Assembly (NCBI GenBank): GCA_019056435.1 | Contig: CP077641.1 | Location: forward strand, 558,001-622,000 | DNA: 64,000 nucleotides | Direction of reading: 5' to 3' | Source: Stutzerimonas stutzeri | GTDB lineage: Bacteria > Pseudomonadota > Gammaproteobacteria > Pseudomonadales > Pseudomonadaceae | Part shown: in pieces, positions 46,623 through 55,709 of the stretch | Numbering within the stretch: the stretch's first letter is position 1 | Layout: each line of letters begins with the position of its first letter | The notes under the pieces: model-generated | The model's input: the letters and a program-made list of their open reading frames with translations, nothing else | The model's database searches: none | What the model was told of the DNA's origin: nothing | Translations under genes and position numbers: made by a program

Positions 46623-48942
46623 CGAAGCGCTCAAGCCGCCAACCTGGCTGCTGCCGGTCTTTCTGTTGGCGATGCTGGTGCTGGTCGGCGTGACCACCTG
46701 GCAATGGCGCAACGGTCCACCGGTCACCGCCAACCTGCTGGAATTGCTACCCAGCGGGGCGCCAGACGCGCTCGAAGCGCTGGCCGAAAAGCGCATGCAG
46801 GAGCCGCTGAACCGCGACCTGATGCTCTTGCTCCGCCATGCCGACGAATCGGTCGCCGAGGCGCTCGCTGACGATCTGCTGCGCGAGCTGGAAGCCAGCG
46901 GCCTGTTCGCTTCGGCACGCGGCTCGCTGGAGGCCGACCTGCCCGCGCTGCGTCGCCAGCTCAGCGAACACCGCCTGGCCCTGCTTGGCAGCGAAGCCCG
47001 GCAGACCCTGATCGGCGAGCCCGAGGTATTCGTCGAGCAACGCCTGCAGCGCCTGTACGCACCTTTTGACGGTCCCAGCCTGGTGCCAATCGAGCAGGAC
47101 TGGTTCGGCATCGCGGAGCTCGCGCAACGGCAACTGCCGCAGCATGGCAACGTCCAGGCGCGGGCGGACGGGCGTCTAGTCGTCGCGCAGGGCGAGGCGC
47201 GCTGGCACCTGATTCACGCACGGATGCTGGGCAATGCCTTCGATGACGACCGGCCGCTGCAGGTCGCCGACCTGATCGATGGCGCACGCCAACGAATCGA
47301 GGCGGCTCACGGCGAATTGCTGGCTGCCGGCGGCGTGCTGCACGCCGCGCATGGCCAGCGCCAGGCGCGCGACGAGGCCAGCCTGATCGGCAGCGTCTCG
47401 CTGCTCGCCACGCTGGCAATGCTGCATCTGCTGTTTCGGACGCCACGGGTGCTGCTCGTTGCGCTTCCCGTGCTGGTTGGCGCGATGACCGGCGCTGCGG
47501 CCTGCATCGGCCTGTTCGGCCAGATCCATGTTCTGACGCTGGTATTGGGTGCCAGCCTCGTCGGCGTCAGCATCGACTTCCCGCTGCATTACCTGTCCAA
47601 GAGCTGGACCTTGCAGCCCTGGCGCAGCAACCGCGCCCTGCGCCTTACCCTGCCGGGCCTGGGATTGGCGCTGGCCACCAACGTCATCGGTTACCTGGCC
47701 CTGGCCTTCACGCCCTTTCCCGCGCTGACCCAGGTGGCAGTGTTTTCCGCCGCCGGACTGATTGGTGCATTCGCATGCGCCACCTGCCTGTTGCCTGCAT
47801 TGATCGACACCGAGCTGCATCCCTGGCCCGCGCCAGTTCGCTGGGCAGATCGCTGGCTGCGGGCGAGGGCAGCGCTGCAGCGCCGGATCGCCACGCCCTG
47901 GCTGCTGGCCGCCTTTGTGCTGTTCTGCCTGGGCGGGGTCGTACAGGCCGATTTCAAGGACGACCTTCGCCAATGGATCAGCCGTGACCCGGCGTTGCAA
48001 CAGCAGGCCGAGCGCATCAGCGAAATCACCGGATTCCAACCGACCAGCCAGTATTTCCTGGTCCGCGCCGGCAGCGCCGACGAGCTGCTGCAGCGTCAGC
48101 AGGCATTGGCCGACGAGCTCGATAACCTGATCGCCGATCGTCAGCTGCAGGGTTACCTGGCGCTCAGCCAGCTGGCTGCACCGGAGACTGCGCAAGCGAA
48201 CCTGAGCATCGCCCTGCCGCAACTGCTGCAGAGCAGCGCGCCACTGCTGGCGCTGGGCGTCAGCGAGGCCCAACTGCAGGCGGAGCTGACGCAGCTCGAA
48301 GCCTTGCCTCCCGTACCGCTCGACGCGGTGCTGGCCGGCCCGCTGGCCGAGCCTTGGCGCGTCCTCTGGCTGGGTCGGCAGGCGGACGGTTCGGTGGCTG
48401 GACTGATCAGCCTCCAGGGCCTGCGCGACACCGCCGCACTGACGGGCCTCGACGAAGGGATCGAGGGCGTCCGCCTGGTCGACCGCCCCGCCGAGCTCAA
48501 CCAGTTGTTCGCCGCCACCCAGCGCGAGGCCGCGTTGCTCAAGCTGGCCGCCGCAGCGCTGATCTTCGCCTTGCTCTGCCTGCCGTTCGGATGGCGCGGC
48601 GCGCTGCGCTGCCTGTCGGTGCCCCTGCTCGCCGCGCTGGGCAGCCTGGCGTGCCTCGGTTGGCTCGGCCAACCACTGACCCTCTTCGGCCTCTTCGGCC
48701 TGTTGCTGGTCACGGCGATCGGGGTCGATTACGCCATTCTCATGCGCGAGCAGGTCGGCGGGCCCGCCGTGAGCCTGGTCGGCACCCTGCTGGCGGCGAT
48801 CACCACCTGGCTCAGTTTCGGCCTGCTGGGCCTGTCCAGCACACCGGCCGTGAGTAACTTCGGGCTCGCGGTGAGCCTGGGTCTGCTGTTCGCGTTTCTA
48901 CTGGCGCCCTGGGCGGCGCAAAGCCAATCGGAGCCGTCATGA
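46606..48942 (+). CDS. MMPL/RND-type exporter of the pigment operon
   Basis: A 778-residue inner-membrane exporter with the two-times-(1+5) helix layout of MMPL proteins: first helix at the N-terminus, a periplasmic domain, then LVGVSIDFPLHYLSKSW, and in the second half VTAIGVDYAILMREQ (proton-relay Asp residues). It probably moves the aryl-polyene lipid to the LolA-like carrier. Start at ATG 46606 within the carrier gene; a 128-bp gap follows, the longest within the operon. Confidence 0.9.
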   Translation: MTSPTDEALKPPTWLLPVFLLAMLVLVGVTTWQWRNGPPVTANLLELLPSGAPDALEALAEKRMQEPLNRDLMLLLRHADESVAEALADDLLRELEASGLFASARGSLEADLPALRRQLSEHRLALLGSEARQTLIGEPEVFVEQRLQRLYAPFDGPSLVPIEQDWFGIAELAQRQLPQHGNVQARADGRLVVAQGEARWHLIHARMLGNAFDDDRPLQVADLIDGARQRIEAAHGELLAAGGVLHAAHGQRQARDEASLIGSVSLLATLAMLHLLFRTPRVLLVALPVLVGAMTGAAACIGLFGQIHVLTLVLGASLVGVSIDFPLHYLSKSWTLQPWRSNRALRLTLPGLGLALATNVIGYLALAFTPFPALTQVAVFSAAGLIGAFACATCLLPALIDTELHPWPAPVRWADRWLRARAALQRRIATPWLLAAFVLFCLGGVVQADFKDDLRQWISRDPALQQQAERISEITGFQPTSQYFLVRAGSADELLQRQQALADELDNLIADRQLQGYLALSQLAAPETAQANLSIALPQLLQSSAPLLALGVSEAQLQAELTQLEALPPVPLDAVLAGPLAEPWRVLWLGRQADGSVAGLISLQGLRDTAALTGLDEGIEGVRLVDRPAELNQLFAATQREAALLKLAAAALIFALLCLPFGWRGALRCLSVPLLAALGSLACLGWLGQPLTLFGLFGLLLVTAIGVDYAILMREQVGGPAVSLVGTLLAAITTWLSFGLLGLSSTPAVSNFGLAVSLGLLFAFLLAPWAAQSQSEPS

Positions 48943-49070
48943 CCGGCCCGAACCCTTTCGGCGCCACTGCCAGCAGCGGCGCACAACCCTCTTGCCACCA
49001 TCTCACTGGCAGGCAAGGAAGCCGCCCGGCTGGCATGCCGGGCACCCCATACCCATCGTCGAGTCGAGAA

Positions 49071-50317
49071 ATGACCAAGGCATTCGAACAACGTAGCGTC
49101 GTCATCATCGGAGCGGGCCCTCGGGGGCCATCGCCGCCGCCCTGCTCAAGCGCAAGGGCCACGATGTGCTGATTCTGGAGCGGCAGCGATTCCCACGGTT
49201 CTCGATCGGCGAAAGCCTGCTATCGCATTGCCTGGATTTCATCGACGAAGCCGGCATGCTCGATGCGGTTCAGGCCGCCGGATTCCAGATCAAGCATGGC
49301 GCTGCGTTCGCCTGCGCTGAGCGGTACACCGAATTCGATTTCCGCGACAAGTTCACCCAGGGCTTCGGCAGCACCTATCAGGTGCAGCGTGCCGACTTCG
49401 ACAAGCTCCTCGCCGACCAGGCTGCGCTGCAGGGCGTCGAAATCCGTTATGAAGAAGAGATCATTGCGGCCGACTTCAGCCAGGCGAGCCCACGCTTGCA
49501 GGCACGTCGCTCCGACGGCAGCGACTACGCCATTGAGGCCGACTTCGTGCTCGACGCCAGCGGCTACGGGCGCGTTCTGCCGCGCCTGCTCGACCTGGAA
49601 GCGCCGTCGGGATTTCCGGTCCGGCGCGCGGTGTTCACGCACATCGAGGACCGGATCGCCGATCCTGGCTTTGACCGCGAGAAGATTCTCATCACCACAC
49701 ACCCCGAATGGCGTGACGTCTGGTACTGGACCATTCCCTTCAGCAACGGGCGCTGCTCGCTGGGAGTGGTGGCAAGCGCCGAGCGCTATCAGGGCCGCCC
49801 GGATGACCTCGACGCCTGCCTGCAGGCGTTCGCCAGCGAAGCGCCGAACCTGCGACGCATTCTCGCCAATGCGGTCTGGGACACCCCGGCGCGCCTGATC
49901 GGCGGTTACTCGGCCAACGTCAAGGCCTTGCACGGGCCGGGCTTCGCCCTGCTGGGCAACGCCGCCGAATTCCTCGACCCGGTCTTCTCTTCCGGGGTCA
50001 CCATCGCGATGCGCTCCTCGAGCATGGCTGCCGCGGTGCTCCATCGGCAGCTGTCGGGCGAAACGGTGGACTGGGAAACCGAATTCGCGATCCCACTCAA
50101 GCGCGGTGTCGACACCTTCCGGACCTACGTGGAGGGTTGGTACGATGGCAGCTTCCAGGACGTCATCTACTATCCGCACGCGCAACCGGAGATCCGCCGG
50201 ATGATCAGCTCGATCCTCGCCGGCTACGCCTGGGACGCGAAGAACCCCTATGTCGCCGAACCCAAACGCCGCCTCCGGGTGCTCGCCGAGCTGTGCGCCA
50301 ATGGCGCCCCGGCATGA
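49071..50317 (+). CDS. Flavin-dependent halogenase-like oxidoreductase, frame broken near the start
   Basis: An FAD enzyme of about 415 residues. The N-terminal dinucleotide loop is GAGP-SGA; one C is missing from 49118-49120, so the loop is split across frames. FPRFSIGESLL, KHGAAF and the hallmark WYWTIP (WxWxIP, 49723-49740) place it with phenol/pyrrole-type flavin halogenases rather than ordinary monooxygenases. GNAAEFLDPVFSSGV is the second FAD motif. It could halogenate the aryl ring, as in brominated xanthomonadins. ATG 49071 (GAGTCGAG upstream) is favoured over an in-frame ATG at 48939. Confidence 0.83.
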
Positions 50318-50843
50318 GCCGTCTCACGTGAGTGGCCGCTACCTGCTGCTCTGGCTGGCCGCCCTGCTGCTGGCCGCCTGCGCTCGCCAGCCGGTGCTGC
50401 CCGAGCCCTTGCCCGATCTGACGCTACCGCTGCAATTTCATGTCCAGCAGCACGACGGCGCAGAGGTTCGCGACTCGATACTGGTCGTGCAGCAGGAGGG
50501 CGACGGCTGGCGCTGGTCGTGGCTGGACCCGCTGGGTGTGCCACAGGCCCGCCAGATGCTGCGCGACGGCCAGTGGCACGCCGACGGCCTGCTACCACCC
50601 AATCCCCACGCCCGGGAGTTCTTCGCGGCGCTGCTGTTCGCCCTCACACCGGATGCGCAGCTCGCACAGTTGTACGCCGGCCGAGACTGGAATGGCGCCC
50701 CCGGCCACCGCACCCTGCGAATCGACAGCTCGTCGGCCTGGCAGGTCCACTACGCCCAGGATGGCCAGATCCATCTCGACGTCGGGCCATCGCTCACCTA
50801 TGGTGTCGCCCCCCTCGACACCACCGGAGCTTCCGCGCCATGA
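50301..50843 (+). CDS. DUF3261-type lipoprotein of the pigment operon
   Basis: A 180-residue lipoprotein with a signal GRYLLLWLAALLLAAC (lipobox LAAC) and the conserved LPLQFHVQQHDGAEVRDSILVVQQEGDGWRWSWLDPLGVPQARQMLRDG region found in aryl-polyene clusters. Probably an outer-membrane assembly factor. ATG 50301 overlaps the previous gene; GTG 50328 is an equally plausible start and gives a shorter signal. Its stop overlaps the ketosynthase start (ATGA). Confidence 0.85.
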   Translation: MAPRHEPSHVSGRYLLLWLAALLLAACARQPVLPEPLPDLTLPLQFHVQQHDGAEVRDSILVVQQEGDGWRWSWLDPLGVPQARQMLRDGQWHADGLLPPNPHAREFFAALLFALTPDAQLAQLYAGRDWNGAPGHRTLRIDSSSAWQVHYAQDGQIHLDVGPSLTYGVAPLDTTGASAP

Positions 50844-52026
50844 CCGCCTACCTGCACTCCCTCGGTGTGGTTTGCGCCCTCGGCCGCGGCAAAGCGGCGG
50901 TCGCCAGGGGCCTGCTGGCTGGTGACCAGGCCGGCATGCGGCTGTACGCCAAGCCGGTTGCGGGCCGTCACCTGCCGGTCGGGGCCGTGACCACCGACCT
51001 TCCGGACATGGCCCAGGAGGCGCTTCACGACCGTACACGCAACAACCAGCTGCTACGAGCCGCGGCCGAGGAAATCGAAGCGGACATCCAGGCGGCCATC
51101 GCCCGCTTTGGTCCCACCCGGATTGGTGTCGTCATGGGTACCAGCACCAGCGGCATCCAGGAGGCGACCGAAGGGCTCGCGCGCATGGTGCGGCAAGGCA
51201 GGCTACCCGCCGACTACCATTACGATCATCAGGCGCTGACGGCGCCCGCCAGTTTTCTCAGCGATCGCCTTCAGCTCGCCGGCCCCAGCTATGCCATTTC
51301 CACCGCGTGCACTTCGGGTGCCCGCGCCCTGCTCAGTGCCCGTCGATTGCTCGAGGCGGGCGTCTGCGACGCCGTGCTTTGCGGTGGCGTCGACAGCCTC
51401 TGCGACCTGACGCTGCAGGGCTTCAGCGCGCTCGAGGCCACCAGCGAGACGATCTGCAACCCCTTCTCGATCAACCGTGACGGCATCAACATCGGCGAAG
51501 CAGCCGCCCTGTTCCTGATGACGCGCGAACCGGGCCCCATCGCGCTGCTGGGCGCCGGTGCCAGCTCCGACGCGCACCACATATCCGCACCCGACCCGCA
51601 GGGCCGCGGTGCCATCGAAGCGATGCGGCGAGCGCTCGAAAACGCGGCGACCCGTGCCGAGCAGATCCAGTACCTGAACCTCCATGGCACCGCAACGCCG
51701 CACAACGACGCCATGGAAAGCCATGCGGTCGCGGCCCTCTTTCCGGACGGCGTGGCCTGCTCCTCCAGCAAACCGCTGACCGGCCACACCTTGGGAGCCG
51801 CCGGCGCCCTGGAGGCCGCGTTTTGCTGGCTGGCACTGTCGGCGCACAACCCGACGCGCCTGGCCCCCCGCACCTCTGGGACGGCCGGCCGGACCCCGCC
51901 CTGCCCACCCTGCGCCTTGCAGCGGCCGGCACGCCGCTCCCGTCCAGCGGGCCGTCGCGCATGATGAGCAACTCTTTTGCCTTCGGCGGCAACAACGTCA
52001 GTCTGATTCTGGGAGAAGCGCCATGA
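50840..52026 (+). CDS. Beta-ketoacyl-ACP synthase (KS), frame broken near the 3' end
   Basis: A ketosynthase of about 395 residues: active-site Cys in STACTSGA, His in LHGTATPHND and His in LTGHTLGAAGALE. It probably forms the active half of the heterodimer with the chain-length factor encoded first in the operon (ApeO-like). One C is missing from the run 51864-51869; the restored C-terminus ends MMSNSFAFGGNNVSLILGEAP, the normal KS ending. Starts at ATG 50840, and its end overlaps the dehydratase start. Confidence 0.9.
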
Positions 52027-52475
52027 TCGATTGGCCAATTGCGAGTCTGGTCCCCCATGCGGGCGACATGATCCTGCTCGATGCCATCGCGCGCTTTGAT
52101 GCGGAGAGCCTTGAGGCGCGGTTGCGCGTCAAGCCGGGCGGCCTGTTCAACCTCGAAGACGGCAGTCTGCCGGCCTGGGTCGGGGTCGAGATCATGGCCC
52201 AGGCCGTTGCCGCCTTCGCGGGCTGCCAGGCGCGCCTGGTCGGCCTGCCAGTGGAGCTCGGCTTCCTGCTCGGGACCCGCAACTACCAGTGTGACGTCGA
52301 CCGTTTCCCGGCCGGATGCGACCTGCAGGTTCGCGTAGAGCGATCGCTGCAGGACGACAACGGCATGGGCGTCTTCGAATGCCATCTCGACGGCCTCGGT
52401 TTGCATGCCGAGGCGCGTCTCAACGTTTATCGCCCTCCCGAAGTGGCGAGCTACCTGCAAGAGTCTGCCCCATGA
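52023..52475 (+). CDS. 3-hydroxyacyl-ACP dehydratase (ApeP-like hotdog protein)
   Basis: A 150-residue single-hotdog protein (LVPHAGDMILLDAI ... VEIMAQAVAAFAGCQAR ... GFLLGTRNYQCD), the ApeP type. Together with the hotdog domain fused to the ligase it can form the heterodimeric dehydratase that introduces each double bond of the polyene. Coupled at both ends by overlaps (ATGA at 52023 and ATG 52472). Confidence 0.9.
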   Translation: MIDWPIASLVPHAGDMILLDAIARFDAESLEARLRVKPGGLFNLEDGSLPAWVGVEIMAQAVAAFAGCQARLVGLPVELGFLLGTRNYQCDVDRFPAGCDLQVRVERSLQDDNGMGVFECHLDGLGLHAEARLNVYRPPEVASYLQESAP

Positions 52476-53200
52476 GTGAAACCATCCTCGTCACCGGTTC
52501 CAGCCGTGGCATCGGCCGGTCCATCGCCCTGCGCCTCGCCCGCAGTGGCCATGACATCGTCCTGCATTGCCGCGCGCGCCGCGACGAGGCCGAAGCGGTC
52601 CAGACGCAGATCGAATCGCTCGGCCGCACGGCACGGGTACTGCAGTTCGACGTGGCCGACCGCCAGGCGTGCCGCGAGGCCCTGGAAGCGGACGTCGAAG
52701 CGCATGGCGCCTACTATGGTGTCGTCTGCAATGCCGGACTGACCCGCGACGGCGCCTTCCCGGCACTCGGCGATGACGATTGGGACCTGGTAATGCGCAC
52801 CAACCTGGACGGTTTCTACAATGTGCTGCACCCGCTGACCATGCCGATGATCCGCCGCCGCCAGCCCGGGCGCATCGTCTGCATCACGTCGGTTTCAGGG
52901 CTGATCGGCAACCGCGGCCAGGTCAACTACAGCGCCTCGAAAGCCGGCGTGATCGGCGCGGCCAAGGCCCTCGCGATCGAACTCGGCAAGCGCCGTATCA
53001 CGGTTAACTGCGTCGCCCCCGGGCTCATCGACACCGACATGCTCGACGAGAACCTGCCCCTCGAAGAGATGCTCAAGATGATTCCGGCGCAGCGCATGGG
53101 CACACCCGAAGAAGTCGCTGGTGCGGTCAATTTCCTGATGTCGGCTGAAGCGGGCTATATCACCCGCCAGGTTTTGGCCGTCAACGGCGGGCTGTGCTGA
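52472..53200 (+). CDS. 3-oxoacyl-ACP reductase (FabG-like)
   Basis: A 242-residue SDR ketoreductase: TGSSRGIG, NAGLTRDG, catalytic Ser in ITSVSGLIGNRGQVNYSASKAG (YxxxK) and the C-terminal QVLAVNGGLC. It reduces the beta-keto group during polyene elongation (ApeQ role). Translationally coupled to the following ketosynthase, whose ATG shares one base with its stop. Confidence 0.94.
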   Translation: MSETILVTGSSRGIGRSIALRLARSGHDIVLHCRARRDEAEAVQTQIESLGRTARVLQFDVADRQACREALEADVEAHGAYYGVVCNAGLTRDGAFPALGDDDWDLVMRTNLDGFYNVLHPLTMPMIRRRQPGRIVCITSVSGLIGNRGQVNYSASKAGVIGAAKALAIELGKRRITVNCVAPGLIDTDMLDENLPLEEMLKMIPAQRMGTPEEVAGAVNFLMSAEAGYITRQVLAVNGGLC

Positions 53201-54426
53201 TGAAGCGCGTGGTTGTCACCGGCATGGCCGGCATCACTTCGCTGGGCAGCGACTGGGCCAGCATTCACGCCAACTTCAGTAGCAACCGCAGTGGCATCCG
53301 GCGGATGCACGAGTGGGACCGCTACACCGAGCTTAATACCCGCCTGGCCGGTCCGGTGGATGACTTCACCGTGCCCAGGCACTGGACACGCAAGCAGCTG
53401 CGCAGCATGGGACGGGTGTCGCGGCTGTCAGTGCGGGCCGCCGAGCAGGCGCTGGCGCACGCCGGACTGCTCGAAGATGCCTCGATTCGTGACGGCCGCA
53501 TGGGGGTCGCCTGCGGCTCGTCCACCGGAAGCACCGAGGAGATCAAGGCATTCGGCAACATGCTGCTCAACTCGGTCGCTGACGGCCTCAACGCCAACTC
53601 CTACATCCGCATGATGCCGCACACCACAGCGGCCAATATCAGCATCTTCTTCGGCCTGACCGGCCGGGTGATTCCCACGTCCAGCGCCTGTACCAGTGGC
53701 AGTCAGGGCGTCGGCTACGCCTACGAGGCGATCAAGTTCGGTCGCCTGCCGATGATGCTCGCCGGCGGTGCCGAGGAGCTCTGCGCCACCGAGGCGATGG
53801 TCTTCGATGCGCTCTATGCGACCAGCTTGAAGAACGATGCGCCGCACACTTCGCCGCGGCCCTACGACAGCGCGCGCGATGGGCTGGTGATCGGCGAAGG
53901 CGCCGGCATGCTGGTGCTCGAGGAGCTGGAACACGCCCTGGCCCGAGGTGCCACCATCCATGCCGAGCTGGTCGGCTTCGGCAGTAACGCTGACGGCCAG
54001 CACGCCACCAAGCCCGAGCAGCTGACCATGCGCCGCGCCATGGAGCTGGCACTGGAGGACGCCGGACTGGCCGCTGACGCCATCGGCTACGTCAACGGAC
54101 ATGGCACCGCTACCGAGCAGGGTGACATCGCCGAGACCCTGGCGACCCAGTCGCTGTTCGGTAGCCGCATGTCGATCAGCTCGCAGAAGAGTTTTCTAGG
54201 CCACACGCTCGGCGCCTGCGGCGCGCTCGAATCCTGGTTCAGCATCGAGATGATGAACAGTGATCGCTACATCCACACGCTGAACCTGGACACCATCGAC
54301 CCGCGCTGCGGCGAACTGGACTACCTCGTCGGCGCGCCACGGGCCATGCAGCACGAATACGTGATGAACAACAACTTTGCCTTCGGTGGCGTCAACACAT
54401 CGTTGATTTTCCGCCGCTGGGCTTGA
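53200..54426 (+). CDS. Beta-ketoacyl-ACP synthase II-like (KS), second
   Basis: A 408-residue FabF-type ketosynthase: Cys in SSACTSGS, His in NGHGTATEQGD and His in SFLGHTLGACGALE, with the normal NNNFAFGGVNTSL ending. It corresponds to ApeR, thought to act as a homodimer in early chain extension. Last biosynthetic gene; a 22-bp gap with AAAGGAG leads to the lipoprotein gene. Confidence 0.93.
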   Translation: MKRVVVTGMAGITSLGSDWASIHANFSSNRSGIRRMHEWDRYTELNTRLAGPVDDFTVPRHWTRKQLRSMGRVSRLSVRAAEQALAHAGLLEDASIRDGRMGVACGSSTGSTEEIKAFGNMLLNSVADGLNANSYIRMMPHTTAANISIFFGLTGRVIPTSSACTSGSQGVGYAYEAIKFGRLPMMLAGGAEELCATEAMVFDALYATSLKNDAPHTSPRPYDSARDGLVIGEGAGMLVLEELEHALARGATIHAELVGFGSNADGQHATKPEQLTMRRAMELALEDAGLAADAIGYVNGHGTATEQGDIAETLATQSLFGSRMSISSQKSFLGHTLGACGALESWFSIEMMNSDRYIHTLNLDTIDPRCGELDYLVGAPRAMQHEYVMNNNFAFGGVNTSLIFRRWA

Positions 54427-54448
54427 GCCAACCAAAGGAGTTAAGGGA

Positions 54449-55258
54449 ATGACCCAGCTGTACCGCGCTTTGCTTGCATCGCTTCTGTTTATTTTCATCA
54501 GCGGCTGCACAAGCAAGCCTATCTACAACGCCGAGGAACGCTTTTCATCACAGATGCAGCTGAGTGATCGGCAAATGCAACGCGCCATCGTCACCGCATT
54601 GAACGATCGTCAGTGGAAGATCCAGTCGTTGCAACCTGGCATGGTCAAGGCAGCCATTACGGTCAGGGGCCGCCACCACGCCGAAGTAGACATTCCGTAT
54701 GACAGCACGTCATTCCAGATCAATCTTCGCAGCAGCTGGGGCTTGAATGAAAAGAACGGCAAGATCCATCGCAATTACAACCGCTGGGTCAACCGACTGC
54801 GCGACAACATTCTCAAAGAGCTGGATGTCGATCCGATGATCGAGTCGGTCGATCATCTCGGTATCGTCGAGCAAACCAGCGGCAACGGCGACGTGACCTA
54901 TCTTGACTTTGCAGAAGGTGTTCAGCGCGGGCTCGACAGCGGCCTGCTTGATGGCAGCGTCACCTTCCACCTTGCCGGTACGCCCTTGACAGGCGAAGTT
55001 CACAAGATCAGAAGCGTCACGAGCAACCGCAAAACCAACGCCTCAAACAAGAGCGACGAAGAAGCTTGCATCTGGGCGTTGCAGTCCGTGCTGGCTTCAT
55101 TGCAAAACACCGCTAAGCAGGCGGGTGCAAACGCGGTAGTTGATCTGGTCAGCTACCACAAACGCAGCGTCAACAGCGATCCAGCACGCTACGAATGCCG
55201 TGCAGGTACCTTGATGGCGGGCGTAGCACTGAGAGGGCAGCTCGCAACCATCAAATGA
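54449..55258 (+). CDS. Lipoprotein found at the end of aryl-polyene clusters
   Basis: A 269-residue protein with a lipoprotein signal (LLASLLFIFISGC, lipobox ISGC near residue 20). The middle contains a repeated beta-rich region (ITVRGRHHAEVDIPYDSTSFQINLRSSWGLN), the end a Cys-containing segment. Similar proteins at the same place are sometimes mislabelled 'excinuclease ATPase subunit'; nothing of an ATPase is visible. A role in the outer-membrane display of the pigment is inference from context. Strong AAAGGAG site upstream. Confidence 0.75.
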   Translation: MTQLYRALLASLLFIFISGCTSKPIYNAEERFSSQMQLSDRQMQRAIVTALNDRQWKIQSLQPGMVKAAITVRGRHHAEVDIPYDSTSFQINLRSSWGLNEKNGKIHRNYNRWVNRLRDNILKELDVDPMIESVDHLGIVEQTSGNGDVTYLDFAEGVQRGLDSGLLDGSVTFHLAGTPLTGEVHKIRSVTSNRKTNASNKSDEEACIWALQSVLASLQNTAKQAGANAVVDLVSYHKRSVNSDPARYECRAGTLMAGVALRGQLATIK

Positions 55259-55268
55259 TCATGGCGCC

Positions 55269-55298
55269 AGGCAGCCGCTTTCAATCGGCGGCTGCCTT
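55269..55298 (+). terminator. Possible terminator of the pigment operon
   Basis: Stem AGGCAGCCGC-tttcaatcg-GCGGCTGCCT, 11 bp after the last operon stop. It lacks a clear T-run, so it may work with Rho or as a 3' stabiliser. Confidence 0.5.
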
Positions 55299-55376
55299 CG
55301 GGCTGACCTCGGCGGGAACGAACGACCTGACTCCTCAGTCAACTAGGCAGAGTCTGCAACCAGTCGAGGATCTGCC

Positions 55377-55671
55377 ATGTTCGGAAAGTCATCGCACAAG
55401 TTCGAAATCAACTATATCTTCAACAACGACCCGCGGGTCCAGATCATCGAGTCGGATGATGAGCGCATGTCACAGGCGAGTGCTGCCCGGCACCTCATCG
55501 AACTCCACAACGGGGGATGCGGAGAACAGCCTGGTTATGCCGGAGGCGGACGCCGACGAAGGCAAGGTGCTGGAGCAGGCGGAAGTCATTGGCATCACTG
55601 ACATCCGGGTGACGAAGCTCGTCCATGAACACGAGCCGGGGACCACTCCAGGCCACTACCAGCAGCCGTGA
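55377..55671 (+). CDS. Small conserved-type hypothetical protein, frame broken once
   Basis: If one G is removed from the run 55512-55516, a single frame of about 97 codons results: [22 protein letters not shown]... then [49 protein letters not shown] do not recognise it. Acidic, soluble, no signal peptide. It follows the pigment operon terminator and shares the bidirectional terminator at 55676 with hemE. Confidence 0.6.
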
Positions 55672-55675
55672 ATGA

Positions 55676-55706
55676 AAAGAGCCGCTCGAAGCGGCTCTTT
55701 TTCAGC
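55676..55706. terminator. Bidirectional terminator between the small gene and hemE
   Basis: AAAAGAGCCGCTTCGA-type hairpin (stem AGAGCCGCT/AGCGGCTCT) with A-run on one side and TTTTT on the other. It can serve both converging genes. Confidence 0.8.
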
Positions 55707-55709
55707 AGC

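Noticed and set aside
48939-49172. A small separate protein between the MMPL exporter and the FAD enzyme
   Set aside because: It is the frame-broken 5' end of the halogenase-like gene plus upstream sequence; its last residues contain the first half of the FAD loop.
50519-51964. A 481-codon frame starting inside the DUF3261 gene
   Set aside because: The first hundred codons are an out-of-frame reading of the lipoprotein gene; the ketosynthase starts at 50840, and its true C-terminus is in another frame.
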